A DNA stretch of 64,000 nt from Pseudofabraea citricarpa (Eukaryota; Ascomycota; Leotiomycetes; Helotiales; Dermateaceae). Within the stretch, counting starts at the first letter, position 1. Each line of letters opens with the position of its first letter. A program made the translations under genes and the position numbers. Location: positions 124,001 through 188,000 of the forward strand of contig JAPWGK010000005.1 in the NCBI GenBank assembly GCA_029641185.1. Direction: 5' to 3'. The notes under the pieces were generated by a model. That model worked only from the letters and a program-made list of their open reading frames with translations. It made no database searches and was not told the origin of the DNA. Shown here piece after piece: positions 35,215 through 47,224 of this stretch.

Positions 35215-36261
35215 TTAACAGCATTTACGTCTCGCAACTCTCCCTTCTACATTTCTCACTGCTTCATTTTCCACCGCCTCGTCTATAAAGACTGCAGGTG
35301 GAAAACCTAGCCAACTCCTTCTATCACGGCCGACTCTAAAGCTGCCTCGGGCATTGACTCCGTCGAAATAGCCATCCTGCTCGCCGATTCCAGGCGTGAG
35401 CCCAGGTGTAGCGGTAGCACTCATAAGAGCCTCCTGCATCTTTCGATTTTGCTCCACTAGTTTTCTTGTAATAACACGGAAGACTTCTTCAACACCCTCA
35501 CCAGATTCGGCTGAGACCTCGTGGCAGCAGTCCCATCCTACGTCTTGACCCCAAAAACCACTACTCCTCTTCGAACTAGGACTTCTCGCACCATCGAAGC
35601 CCGCACTCATGTAGCCTCCAGCCTGCCTCTCGAATCCTAGTGGAGTAGCTGTTGGTGGTGGAGTTGAGGATTGGCCGGGCGCAAGGTTATCAGCGACATA
35701 GGCTATGCAGCGTTCGAAGGGGACTTGACGTAGTGTGGGCGTCTGCGCGACAATGTCGGCTTTGGTGCCTACAACATGTAATATTATCTCGGGGGGTAGG
35801 TTGCGCCGTAATTCAGTGAGCCATATGCCCATCTCTTCGAAGGAGGTAAGTTCGGTAATGCTATAGCAAAGAATGCAAGCATTTGCGCCACGGTAGTATA
35901 GTCGAGATATGGATCTGCAGGAAGAATCAGTTTCGAATCCCCAATCGCTCCTAGGCCGTTAAAGCATACCGGAAGCGTTCTTGACCTGCTGTGTCCCATA
36001 TCTGGAGCCGCACAGTCGTGTCTGAATCGTCATCCACCACGCGTTTCGTGAGGAAGCTGGCTCCAACCGTACTCGTCATACTCGCAGGTGAGAACTGATT
36101 CTTCACATATCTATGTACCAGGCTGTAGCGCGAAGACAGAAATGACTCGTTAGCAATCACCAAGGCTGGTTGGGTCGCGCTGTACCGACAAAGTCTTACC
36201 TCGTCTTTCCCACACCCTGCGATCCAAGCACAACAATCTTGGCCTCCAAGCTTCCCGCCAT
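35215..36261 (-). CDS. Rab-family small GTPase with large insertion
   Basis: Three exons (36200-36261, 35970-36122, 35215-35914) encode 304 aa, about 90 more than a usual Rab. P-loop GSQGVGKTSLVHRY (about residues 14-27), switch-I region TSTVGASFLTKRV, DTAGQERF with the catalytic Gln, and RLYYRGANACILCYSIT are all present. The nucleotide-base motif is GTKAD rather than NKxD. Between it and the SAESGEG motif lies an extra Ser/Pro-rich insert of about 60 residues, and a second extension precedes the C-terminal RRKCC, a dual-Cys prenylation site. The protein is membrane-trafficking related by family. It resembles a fungal Rab group distinct from Ypt1, Ypt7 and Sec4, but I cannot assign a specific pathway. 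Confidence 0.88.
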
Positions 36262-37599
36262 ACTTCCTTCTCACGATGAGGGCGAGGATGATGTAAAGAG
36301 TGACAAGATACACAACAGCTGAAGCGGGGGTTGTTCGGAGCTCCTGATGGCACCCTGTGGGAGCGGAGGGAAACGCCTTGACAAACTAAGGAAGTCGTTG
36401 GACGAAGTTGGATCTCATGCTGCTCTCAACGTCTCATCCCTTGTCCATCCACATACATCGGTATCCGCGTCCACTAAATATCTGAAAGCGAAGGAAAGAA
36501 AAGGAGGTTTCAAGGTGTAGACAGGATGGAACCGGGCGTGAATGCCAGAAGAAAAAGGGCACGATGAAGGAGATGACATGACATGACAAGGGAAAAGTTG
36601 TTGATATTTCCCTTGTTTTGTTTTAGCCTTGGTGGTAAAGCGACCTACTTTTTTTCTGCTCGGGCCTCAAATGCAGCGGACTGCGTGTGATCCGCTCTTC
36701 CTTCTCTAATCGAAATTTGAACTTCCCAAGAGGCACAAAAGACCGGTATCTAAACTCCAATGACGCCATGGGTGGTCTCAGTGCTACTCTTGCTGGTCTA
36801 CATGGGTCTGTTAGGGGGGCATGGGGGGGGCCTCTGCTGAGAGCCTGAGAGGTCGATGGGCACTCACTGTCATCCTTTCGACCCACCGACAATCGAGCAT
36901 CCTTGCCTGGGCTGAGTGCCAAGGCCATACGGGGGAGCTTTTTAATCATGTGGTCTAACATGGCTACTATGCTATCGATTAGAGCGGTGGAAGGATGACA
37001 ATATATAGTTCTGTCACATTTCGTCCATGAGGTCTCTGGCCAGTGTGCTTCCCTTTGGTTTGTTGAGTCAGACCTAAAGCTTTACATCACTTGAACTACT
37101 TGCCGACGCAAGCGACGGAGTAGCCCTCTCACAAAGGGCCGAAATGGCGAAACTTTGAGCTAGGTAATATTAACATGGCTGCCTGTCTGATCAGAGAAAT
37201 GTGACAAAAATGACTTTCTGTTAGAGAGCTAGAAATAAAACGGGTGGTAAGAAACCCCCTTCTAGCGATATATATCTACCTACCTAGGTATGCATCCAGA
37301 TTCTCTGAAGCCGATCGCTTATCGTTTGTAAGCTGAGACAGAATAAGCAGGAACCCAATGCTGTTGCTATACTTGTCTCTTCAAAGCATGGGCAGCAAGA
37401 AACTTATGCGGTTATGTCTTTACCCAACTGCCAAGTCTTGCATCACACGTTGATTCCCGGATAACATGTCACATTAGGTAGTTTACATGCCGAGTAAGCA
37501 AATTCGTATCAGGATAAGGCCTCTATATTGCATTAGATGACTCAATATATACAGTTTACAAGATTCTCATGTATCTTCTCGTTGTCAAGATCTATAAAT
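36262..37599. other. intergenic region Rab-like gene to lactate dehydrogenase
   Basis: About 1.3 kb with no supported gene. A frame at 36623-36961 (minus) has no recognisable domain. A CTACCTACCTAGGTA element lies at 37277-37290. Confidence 0.5.
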
Positions 37600-39283
37600 T
37601 TACAGCTTTGCTTTCTCCTTGGGATTGGCCAAAGGATCATATACTGACATGCCCTGTTCATGGTTAGCTATCTAATCGTTGCATTTTTAAAGGAGAACTT
37701 ACAAGCGTGTCAACAGGTACGGTCGTAGTATGGCTATTTAAACCTCTTGTGTCTACCAGGGTAGGGTTCAACTGGTCAACACTAGAGCATCCAATCAATC
37801 TCATGTTCATCTCCATCTCGTCTTTCAACAGTTGGATCGCACGGTCAACGCCTGCTAACCCGTAGGCACTCATAGCATACAATAACGGTCTTCCGATGCC
37901 GACACCCTTAGCACCTAGGCATAGAGCCTTAATGATGTCGGTACTTCTTCTTACTCCGCCATCAATGTAAATTTCGATTCTGTTCTCCCAGCCACGTTCA
38001 CGAAGCACTGGCATGACTTCGGCCAATACTTCAATGCCTGACCTAGCAAAATCAAGTTGACGACCACCGTGGTTTGAAAGAACAACTCCTTGAACACCAC
38101 TCTCGATGGCTCGGATAACATCCTCGACACGCTGTACGCCTTTGAGGAGAATGGGCATTTTAGTAATTGACTGAAACCAAGGGATGTCCTTCCAGCTCAG
38201 GCTTGGATCAATGAAACTTGATATAGCTCTGGCGGCACCCTGTGAATTATCTGTTTGAGTGCCACTGCTGGATTGGACGTTAGATCCCACATCGGTGAAC
38301 TTCGACCGCATATCTTTTTCTCGGCGACCAAGCTGGGGTGCATCTACGGTGATAAAAAGACCTTTACAACCGCGTTTTTCGGCGTGTTGCACAATTTTCT
38401 TGGTGATTTCGCGATCCTTGTTAACGTAAAGTTGTAGCCACTGAACTTGGTCGCCCTCTGCAGCATCCATGATCTCGTCAAACGAGCATGATGCAAGGGT
38501 TGGGATCATTTGGATGATATTATGTTTCTTTGCGGCACGAGTGAAAATAACTTCTCCTTCTTTATGCCCAAGCTTTCCGAGTGCAGTCGCAGTGACATAA
38601 AATGGGATGTCGACCTTGGTGCCCAACATGGTGGTGGTGAAATCTACCTCCTCAACGTCGACCAAGATGCGAGGTCTAAACCAAATTTTATGGAAGGCAG
38701 TATGGTTTTCTCGCATTGTCTATGCCCGTTAGCAAATACCGTATAGCTTGCACAACGAGAACCTACAATCTCATCATCCGCACCACTCGAATAGTATGCC
38801 CATGCAGTCTTCTTCATGGTATTTCTTGCAACTGCTTCAAAGTCCATAAGATTAAAGCATTGTTCTAAGATTGGCATGCGCGCAATTCGGTCTTGTCGGT
38901 CGATTTCTAAGGGGTCCTCCTCTTTCTCTTCTTGCTCAACAGTGCCCATATCAACGGCCCCCAAGTGCTTAGACTTGTCGAGATACTTGTCGAGGGTATC
39001 GGGCGGATGGATGGGCTCGTATTCTTCTGTGGCATCTTTGCCAGCATACTTGAGGATAATCTTAGGACCGCCAGGGTGCTCTGCGACAATGATTAGCATT
39101 GGTGCCAGTCCAACAGTGGAATTTACACACCAGGCAAAAATTCTGTCACATCGTAGGCTTTGCCCTGTTCAATTGTCAGTCCATTTGTCAACTGCATGTA
39201 TACCGAAGTTGCCATACATGAACAATGACCCAACATGACTCTCTCGAGTTGTGCTTTGAAATTTCAGCTCCTGATAAGGGCAT
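37600..39283 (-). CDS. FMN-dependent L-lactate dehydrogenase, cytochrome b2 type
   Basis: Five exons (39218-39283, 39131-39164, 38767-39080, 37703-38719, 37600-37653) encode 494 aa. An N-terminal cytochrome b5 domain (residues 1-80) shows SCWVIVHGKAYDVTEFLPEH followed by PGG, with the first heme His in EHPGG and a second in KSKHLG. The flavin domain follows: AWAYYSSGADDEIT, ATALGKLGHKEGE, KGLFITVDAPQLGRREKD, the catalytic SNHGGRQLD, and YIDGGVRRSTDIIKALCLGA. The enzyme oxidises L-lactate (or a related 2-hydroxy acid) and passes electrons to heme. The start MPLSGAEISKHNS begins directly at the b5 domain, so no mitochondrial presequence is seen, unlike yeast Cyb2. A cytosolic paralogue acting on another 2-hydroxy acid is possible. 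The short last exon ends NPKEKAKL. Confidence 0.9.
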
Positions 39284-41187
39284 CGTGTCGTCCGACTGTC
39301 GTTATCGTGCGGTACGAAGAAGCCGAGGTCTTGCGAAAGAATATAGAAGAGGAAACAAAGAGGCGAATTGGAGGTAAGGCGTTCTACATATAGCGATAGA
39401 CTGGGAGAGCAAAATTTAGAGCAGTCTCGAGACGAGCCAACGAAGGCGACGGGAAGATGGAGCGGCTTTCAGACCGTGGTTGGTGACTTCACGACAACGA
39501 TAATTGGGTGGAGCTCGGTTGTTGGTCCGTGGGGACTGGATCTCGCTGTCTCGGTCGAAAGGCTGGCGAGGACTCTCTATCACTGACTGTACCTATGTTC
39601 TTCAAAACTAAAGAGATAGTTGCGTTGCACGGAGGGCATGGGACATGGGCTTTTAATCAATCTACTTAGCAAGTGGTTTTCGGGTACTTGGGTACTGGAA
39701 TGTGTCTCCATTGTTGGATTGGTGTTCCGCCCTGCGATGATTCTTGTCATGATGAATTGCCGATAGCGGGGAAGCTGGGGAAAGCCGAGAGTAGACCGAC
39801 CGAATCAGAATCTCTCTATTGTCCATCAATGATTTCATCAGATCCTTTTGCTTGTGGACAAAACATCCCATCCTTTTTGCCGTGTCCCAGTGGCGTCTTG
39901 AGGTTCGAATTTGAGACCACCCAGCAATTGATTTTGGCTTTTTTTATTCGTCCGTTCAATCGGTTATGTGTCGGTTATGATGCAATATATTCCTGGAGTG
40001 GCCCAAGGTTGTGTTTTCTTGTTCTCTTGATACCCTTCCTTCCAATTGAAACATGTGACCAACAAAAACAGTCTTAAGCCTGCTAATCAAACAAAGCGAT
40101 TCGTCTTCATGCTTTGGATGGAGTTGCACGCACTCACATCTTTTTTTTTTCATTTCTAGAATCCGAGCATCTCGAAAATAGTATCAGAAGATGTCCATAA
40201 GCACTGACAGCCCCAAGCAGACCCCCCAGCTAAGTTTCATGTTGAAAAATAAGTATTGGTTGCTGTATTGTTGCTCGTCAGGTTTGGGGAAACAAATTTA
40301 GTCGACCAGGGGATTTTTATCTGTGGCTGGATGTTGATGGTCGCTTAACTTATTGTATATGCGGTATATAACCACACCATGAGGCAACATCAGACATTTC
40401 ACTTGCCAGACATTTCTACCTGTTAGCATCCGAATGCTGTTTGATAGCTAGCTTCTTTTATTTCCAGACCTCAATTGGATTCATAACTGCTTTCAGATTC
40501 ATAAATCCATTTGGGTTCCTCTTTGTCTGCAACTCAGTCATGAGCACTATTCTGCAATGCTGATGAGTGATTCGGTGTGCCGGCTTCACTAGTTGGTTTT
40601 GCGTGATTTCAGTCCTTTGGGTGTCTTGGTACTTCTTGTTATTTACTACTGCAGTCCAGTCCTATGTATCTTCCCTTTGTATTGCCAGATTCAGCACCTG
40701 CAACTTCTGCCCGAACCAGTGCGGAAGCTCAAAAAAAAGATTAGGCACGACCAATAAATACAGCCTCCAAATACAATGTCAATATAACTTTGTAGATGCA
40801 GCATTTCCGGGGACAGAGAAGGACTTGAATAAATGGCAAGGACAATGGTAGCATATGGTCTATTGTCAACCCTTTTGTTGCCTCAATCAAGGATTATAGA
40901 TCTTGCGCATCCCGTTGACCCGGGTCTAAATTATTGCGCATCTTTGTTCGTCTACAGGTAACGGCATATAAAATCTCTCTCTCGATCTCTCTCGCGCTCT
41001 CTCTCGCTCATTCCCCAACACAACAACATCATCGTCTGCAAGTCGCATCTTGGCCACTCATACCAAGTCAACCAACCCAAGCCAACATCTGGTTGTAAAT
41101 TCAAACCGAGTCTCATCAAAATGTAGGCCACCTAGTTTCAATTCAATAATGCGCATCGCTAACTATCAAGTACAGCATCTTGCAAAA
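39284..41187. other. intergenic region with promoter of the SANT-like gene
   Basis: About 1.9 kb without a supported gene. The frame at 39673-40077 is rich in Cys and Ser with no domain and I reject it. Near the right end, a TATA-like CATATAAAATC lies at about 40965-40975. It is followed directly by a C/T microsatellite (40973-41009), which probably marks the leader of the gene at 41188. Confidence 0.5.
40973..41009. repeat. CT-rich microsatellite in a probable 5' leader
   Basis: Interrupted (CT)n about 180-215 bp upstream of the SANT-like gene ATG, just after a TATA-like sequence. Pyrimidine tracts near start sites are common in fungal promoters. Confidence 0.7.
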
Positions 41188-41568
41188 ATGTCTACATCAA
41201 CCGAGAAGCAGGCACCCTTCGTCAGCGAGGCTGAGGCTAAATTGATGTGGACACTCTTGAAGATCAAGGGTGTCTCTGGCACTAACTGGGACGAGGTTGC
41301 TAGTGTCCTCAACCCTGCCAACCCGGAGCAGAAGGGTACTGTCAGCAAGCGATGGAGCAGACTTCAAACTCGTCTTTCTGCTTTAGATGAGCCAGCCGCC
41401 GACGGTAACGGAGACGAAGATGGAGCTGCGGAGCCAAAGACACCAAAGAAGCGTGCTACTAAGGGAGGTGACAATGACGAGACACCCAAGAAAAAGCGCC
41501 GAGCAACACCCAAGAAGAAGGGATCTGCGAGTCTGGAGGAAGTTGCAGAAGAAGAGAACGAGGTCTAA
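41188..41568 (+). CDS. small SANT/Myb-like nuclear protein
   Basis: A single exon from the ATG at 41188 gives 126 aa. The N-terminal half (about residues 8-65) includes FVSEAEAKLMWTLLKIKGVS and TNWDEVASVLN, then KGTVSKRWSRLQTRL, with the spacing of tryptophans and helices of a Myb/SANT-like DNA-binding fold. The C-terminal half is rich in Lys, Pro and acidic residues with repeated TPKKK/TPKKR blocks resembling AT-hook or nuclear-localisation signals. Similar small proteins are widespread in filamentous ascomycetes but I know no function for them. The frame stays open upstream to 41050, so a longer start (46 extra residues) cannot be excluded; that extension looks like leader sequence. Confidence 0.75.
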   Translation: MSTSTEKQAPFVSEAEAKLMWTLLKIKGVSGTNWDEVASVLNPANPEQKGTVSKRWSRLQTRLSALDEPAADGNGDEDGAAEPKTPKKRATKGGDNDETPKKKRRATPKKKGSASLEEVAEEENEV

Positions 41569-42158
41569 GAGAGGATCTGTTTGGTCTGGGGATGATGCAA
41601 AATTCTTTGTATCTGGAGCTAGATCATGGTTGCTTCTCGTTTGAGCTCAGTCATTTGATGCAGATCATCTGGTGGTGAATTACTGGGAGAAAATGACCGA
41701 CGAAGAAGTTCTTGCAAATTTCATCTTGTCAGCATTCCGCGAGCATCAAGAAGATAGGTAGCAAATCAATCAGCTGCCTTTCCACATAATTGGGCTTGCT
41801 TCCTCGCTTAGTGATATCTCTTGCCACACACTCATTCTATTAACCGAGCAAAGGATTAGTATGTTAGAAGTTCTTGTTTAGAGAACTTCGATGTGATAGC
41901 GAAATGTAATGGTGCATGTTTTTGATGGGTTCAGTGCTTGCTAATATCTATCTAGAAAGAGGCGCCGCACAAATCCAAGCAAAAGTGGTTACCGTCGTCA
42001 ACTACAAAACGTAGATGAAATAATAGCATGAGCTCAAGAAGACACCGGCATAATATTGCTAGTGGATACTTTCAAAGGAGTTAACTACTGAATTACTGAA
42101 TTACATACTAGACCCTGGTCTTTGTAGATGCTCATCCCAGAAGGGCAAGATTTGCCAT
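41569..42158. other. convergent 3' region SANT-like gene / metallophosphoesterase
   Basis: About 590 bp containing two 3' ends; nothing gene-like seen. Confidence 0.5.
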
Positions 42159-43359
42159 TTAAAGTTCTACAACTTGAACCGGGTTTCCTAGGTCAGTGGT
42201 ACTCTGATAGCCCACAGAATGTCAGTGTTAGCATTTTTATTTCAACATTTTGAAAGCGGATCGAGTATTACTGAAAAGGAATTGAGCCATTTTGGCAGAG
42301 AAGATAATGTCTCAAAACTCATGAATCATACTAGGTAAAGAAGGTTTGCGATGAGATGCTTACCTGGTAGACAAGTGCAGCATTGACTAAGAGCCCGCCA
42401 TTGCCACCTGCAGGCCCTATCATCAGGCGTTGCCACAAGATGCCTTTAATTCCATACCATAAAACCTTTAGAGCATCTAGCCAAGCCATACTTGGAATAA
42501 AATCTCTCAAGACGCCACCGCTTTTTCTATCCATCAATCTTTCATATGCCAGTTGACCGTTGTCCCAGAAGACAGCCTCACGTCCGTGGCCCGAATGAAT
42601 ATGGCCAAATACATGAAGTCGAGGGCGTACCCGCCATATTTCCCGTAGAAGACCGGCACAGCCAAGTGAAAGATCCAGATGATAGCGTGGCGGAGTATGC
42701 GTAATCAGAACATCTGTCTCCTTAGGAACTCGTTCTTTCCAAGGATCAAGGTTGCGAGCATATTGAAATCTACAACAAGAAAAGCCATTTAGCTAGAGGT
42801 CTGTACAGTATGGGCCCACCGCTTACGCAAAATCACTACCTCCGCACTGTGGAATATCAGCTGCTCCATAGAAGTTGAGCTTCCTTCCACCCTTGAATTT
42901 CAGCGTTACCGCCTTGTTCTCTAGGTAGTGCAAGGACTTGAAGTTCAATTTCTTCCCACGCGATTTGTCTTCTACCCTCCTGCTTTTAGCATCAAAATAG
43001 CTGTCGTGGTTGCCTGCAATGATTATTTTATGGTGGTGTGGCATTGCGTCAAGCCAATCAATCTGAGCCTGGATTTCTGCTGCAGTCCCTGCATTCGTGA
43101 GGTCTCCTGCATGTATCAGTAGGTCTCCATGCGGGACCGATAGCGTGTTGGTATGGGTGTCGGAGATGCAGATTACTCGGATCTTAGGCTTGTTGCGGGC
43201 TGCTTTAAAGGGTGCACCTCGCAGGTGGAGAAGAAAGCTGTAGATGGTCTGGATCAGCATCCGCAACGGAGATTCTAGAAAGCTGTCCAGAGGAGTAGGC
43301 GGATCCCAGATCTTGTCGCGACGGGCCCACGGCCATGGTGAGGCTCGACGGGACGGCAT
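42159..43359 (-). CDS. calcineurin-like metallophosphoesterase
   Basis: Three exons (42827-43359, 42364-42769, 42159-42203) encode 327 aa. The dimetal phosphoesterase motifs are all visible: RVICISDTHTNT (about residue 62), LLIHAGDLTNAG, IIIAGNHDSYFD, DVLITHTPPRYH and LHVFGHIHSGHG. This is the set of the MPPED/Rv0805-like group, which hydrolyses phosphodiesters such as cyclic nucleotides in some members; substrate here is unknown. A hydrophobic stretch PLRMLIQTIYSFLLHL (about 28-43) could be a membrane anchor near the N-terminus. The chosen start MPSRRASPWPW resembles fungal relatives; an in-frame ATG 42 nt upstream (43401) is the alternative. The last exon adds STTDLGNPVQVVEL. It is divergent from the TMEM16 gene. 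Confidence 0.88.
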
Positions 43360-43872
43360 CTTGAGGTCGTGCGTGCACTTGGTGTGGGATTGAGCGTCCA
43401 AGGGGATGATGGGATGGGCTGGTATCGAGGTTGAAGTAACAGCTGCAGAGCTTCAAACGTCAGCAGCCAAGCAGAATGTATAGCAGTCGTCCATTGAGGT
43501 TGTTGTGGTTGCTGATTAGACACCGGCAACGCAATGGTGTTGTACTTGTTGGTTGTGGTTGAGGTTGTATACGGTACCTACTGTACGAAGAAGCAATTAC
43601 AGTAGTAGCGGGGTCGGGGTTCCTGTTGTCGTGATGCGCTGCAGGGATGAGCTTCAGGGACGTTAGCGAGATGCATTTCGTCATGGGCTGGTAGCTGCTG
43701 TCTTGTGGCTGTCGAGACACAACAGCTTGATTTTCCAACACGGCTGGCTGTCAAATGCCAACTTTCTTCTCCTTCGTCTTCGTCGTCCTCCTCCCTCCTA
43801 CAACCTTCTCGTTCGGATCCGAGAGACAGGAAATTGTCTAACATCGCCCTGCGAAACCACCACCTTACCACA
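43360..43872. promoter_or_regulatory. bidirectional promoter metallophosphoesterase / TMEM16
   Basis: About 510 bp between divergent starts. TACTGTA and TACAGTA words occur near 43575 and 43596. C/T-rich sequence (43765-43810) precedes the TMEM16 ATG. Confidence 0.45.
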
Positions 43873-46509
43873 ATGGCTTCCGTCAAGAGCCTGTATGAGC
43901 CAGATGCCAACGCTAGCAAGAATGCCTTGCATACCAATTTCAAGTACGCATGAAGCATCCCCATAGTCTGCTTGATTCTAATTGTATTGTGAAGTGTCGA
44001 CTACGTTATCGACTACCGCTTTGCTACCACAGGTGTGGCCCTTTCCCTCCTTGACAAGCTCTCTCAATTAACATCATCTGCAGGGAAAGAGGAAGCCGAA
44101 GCCCAATTCACGAAGCTCATCGAGGCACTCAATGACGTAGGGCTGGCCACCGAGGTGCGAGCCGGTGACAATGTGGCCCTGCTTATATTTGTCAAGATTG
44201 CTTCCGAGCGACATTTGAAGGGGGAGGTCTACCGTTCCCGCGTACAGGACTGGCTCTATGGAGTCAGGACAAGCGCACCAGAAAAAGACATGCACAAATC
44301 TTTGGACGATGAGCCAGTAACCGAAGCGGAACGTCTAAGGCTCATCTATCTCCTGATCACGAAACCAAGAAATGAAGGCGGTGCTGGCATTACTCCCAAG
44401 AGCGGCGAATGGACTGGTGTGGAATCCATTTTCTCACTTCACGATCATACATTTAACAAAGCTTGGATTAAGCACCTAAGCTCCAAGTATCTACTTGATG
44501 TCAAAGACTTGACCGAGATCAAAGACCGCTTTGGAGAGAAGATTGGTTTTTATTTCACATTTCTACAAAGCTACTTCATGTTTCTTGTATTCCCTGCCGC
44601 CTTCGGTTTCAGCTCGTGGGTTGTACTCGGCCAATTCTCTCCGATCTATGCCATAATTAACTGTTTATGGTGTGTCATTTTCATTGAGTATTGGAAGAAA
44701 CAACAGACCGATCTGTCAGTGGAGTGGGGCGTTCGCGGAGTTTCGAAGATCACACAGAAACGACCAAACTTTAAGCACGAGACTGTGATGAGTGATCCAG
44801 TGACTGGCGAAGAGATCAAGGTCTACTCCCCTATGAAGCGGCTAGGGAGACAGCTACTGCAAGTTCCTTTCGCCATGGCAGCATCTATCGTATTGGGATC
44901 GTTGATCGCGACTTGTTTCGGAATTGAGATTTTTATCTCTGAGGTTTACGATGGCCCCTTCAAATCTTATTTGGTAGGTTTTAGGCTGATTGTCCAAGGA
45001 TGTTTAACTAACTAATTTAGGTTTTCTTACCTACTGTTATCCTAACAACTGTTATGCCAACACTATCGGCCGCACTGACCGGGTTCGCAGCCAAATTGAC
45101 AGACATCGAGAATTACGAAACTAATGATGGTAAGTTGTCCAACAAGAACTTCTATCTGGCATTATTTTGACATTATAAAGCACACGAGGCAGCCATGGTC
45201 CAGAAGATCTTCGTTTTGAACTTTATCACATCGTTCCTCCCATTGTTTCTCACAGCTTTCGTATATGTGCCATTCGCTCAGGTCATTGTACCTCATCTCG
45301 ATGTTTTCCAGCTGGCTGTCAAGCCATTTGCTGAGAATGAGAAACAAATGGCAACGCCACAAGCAGGCTTTCAGATTAATCCCGACAGACTCAAGAAACA
45401 GGTCATCTATTTTACTGTCACTGCACAGATCGTTAACTTTGGTCTTGAAATTGTTATGCCATATGTGAAGCGTAAGGTATTTCACAAAGTCAAGGAAGTG
45501 AAGGCAGATCGTGCTGCAAAACGAGGAGGAAGCACGGAAGATTCTACAGCCAGCGACCATCCTGAGGAATCAGCTTTCTTAGCCAGAGTACGCAATGAAG
45601 CCGAGTTGGACATCTATGATGTTACTTCTGACTTTAGAGAGATGGTTGTTCAATTCGGTAAATTATGGCCTTGTCAATGAATGTTCCTTATCTAACGTGT
45701 GATAGGATACCTGTCGCTATTCTCTGTAGTCTGGCCGTTAGTTGGCCTCTCATTTCTGGTCAACAACTGGATTGAGCTTCGTGGTGATGCACTGAAGATA
45801 ACCCTTGAGACCCAGCGACCTGTTCCTTGGAGAGCTGACTCCATTGGTCCATGGTTGGAGGCACTGGGGTTTTTGGCTTGGCTTGGTAGTTTGACAAGTG
45901 CTGCGCTTGTCTATCTTTTCAGCGGGGATGGACTTGGTCCAGCTGGGACGCCATGGGACATCAAAGCTTGGGGCCTTCTTCTCACTATGTTCTTCTCGGA
46001 GCATATCTACTTTGCCGTCCAGCTTGGTGTGAGAAAGGCACTCAGTAAACTAGACAGCCCTGGACTACAAAAGGAACGCGCTGAGCGATTTGCCATTCGG
46101 AGGTATGTTTTCAAGTTTCTTTTTTTGTTCTCTTTTTTCCCATGTTCAAGAGCTTACCAAGATAGACAATATCTGGAAGAAAGTTTTGGAGAAGAAGCAG
46201 CAGAAAGAGCTTCAAGTGGTGGTATCCAGGCAGGTGAGAAAATCAGTCGAAACACTCTTGAAGAAGAGGCAAGAAATTCAACCCTTCGTGGCCATGGCAC
46301 TCCGGGGGAACGGTAACTTGTCCTGGGTATTGTGATTGAAAGGCCTAGCACTAAATCATCATAGATTCTGGCAACGCCAACAAGGCCAAGCAGAGACAAT
46401 CGCCGTTGGCCGAAAATTGATTGCAAAGGTACTAGACGGAGACACAGGCTGATGAAGATTTTACTGACATAAATAGGCTGCTCCATCCGAATCAAAGAAG
46501 GAGCTATGA
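43873..46509 (+). CDS. TMEM16/anoctamin family membrane protein (fungal scramblase-like)
   Basis: Eight exons (43873-43943, 43995-44973, 45021-45129, 45181-45657, 45706-46102, 46166-46312, 46365-46428, 46477-46509) encode 758 aa. The protein belongs to the fungal TMEM16 group that includes afTMEM16 and nhTMEM16, which are Ca2+-activated lipid scramblases, and yeast Ist2. The N-terminal cytosolic domain begins VDYVIDYRF. The first membrane span lies in IGFYFTFLQSYFMFLVFPAA, then WVVLGQFSPIYAIINCLWCV. Later spans include VFLPTVILTTVMPTL, IFVLNFITSFLPLFLTAFVY and YLSLFSVVWPLVGLSFLVNN, with NNWIELRGDALKI carrying acidic residues as at the family's Ca2+ site. The C-terminal tail is charged. The intron at 46103-46165 has no in-frame stop and a length divisible by three. 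Confidence 0.92.
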
Positions 46510-47224
46510 TGATTATGATGATAGTTTAAGAATCTAGGCGGTGTTCGGCGTGATGGAATGAAGGGCAGCAGATAAAAATTCTCAAAGACAACAGAATTTT
46601 TAGTCAAGTAATGAGACGATGATAATAATTCGGTCTTCTCCACTCCTTTAACATGGGCATGGGAAACCGCAAATTATAGCTTTCTTGTGCCTTCAGTTAT
46701 ATATGGTCCTTTTGACCATACCCAGGTTCAGCATCTCTTGGCATCATTCACAATTTCAGGTTACGAAAATTGATTTAATGTCCGAAACACGTTCCCAGTA
46801 GTGTGCCTAATACCGAGAAATACAGGCCGAATACCATCTCCCAACACAGTGTGTCTGTAAGTTTGTAGCTGCCTTTGCAAAAGCTTGCCTCCTTATCCAT
46901 TGTCTACATCAAATTAGAATGACCTTGTTAGCATTTCCTATGTAGCTGTACAACTTTAATTTTTGCTTGCTGCATGGTCTCTAGAGGCTTCCCTCCCTCC
47001 GCCTCTATAGTTGTCATTATTAATGAAAACCTTCCAATGGCCGAAGTGGATATATGTAAAGAGCCCGGCTCTTCGTGATGACGTACAAATTCAGGTTCTG
47101 ATGTTTTGTCCAGACGCAGAATGTAAGCCCTTGATTTCTGTCTAGGAACTATTCTCCGAGTGAATATTCCATAGCTGGGTTTGCATTTAAAATAAGACAT
47201 TTCTTTTTAAATCGACGTCCCAAT
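46510..47224. other. convergent 3' region TMEM16 / HET gene
   Basis: About 715 bp, no supported gene. The frame at 46928-47200 (minus) precedes nothing recognisable and is rejected. Confidence 0.5.

Noticed and set aside
36623..36961. 112-codon minus-strand frame
   Set aside because: No domain, no plausible upstream exons; composition resembles random translation of a GC-rich stretch.
39673..40077. 134-codon plus-strand frame in the region before the SANT-like gene
   Set aside because: Cys/Ser/Phe-rich without any family signature, and no conserved blocks visible.
3900..45000. GTTCGAA-like sequences that might mark tRNA B boxes (for example near 4147, 21323, 39905)
   Set aside because: None has a matching A box or acceptor stem at the right distance. 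A tRNA scan would confirm absence.
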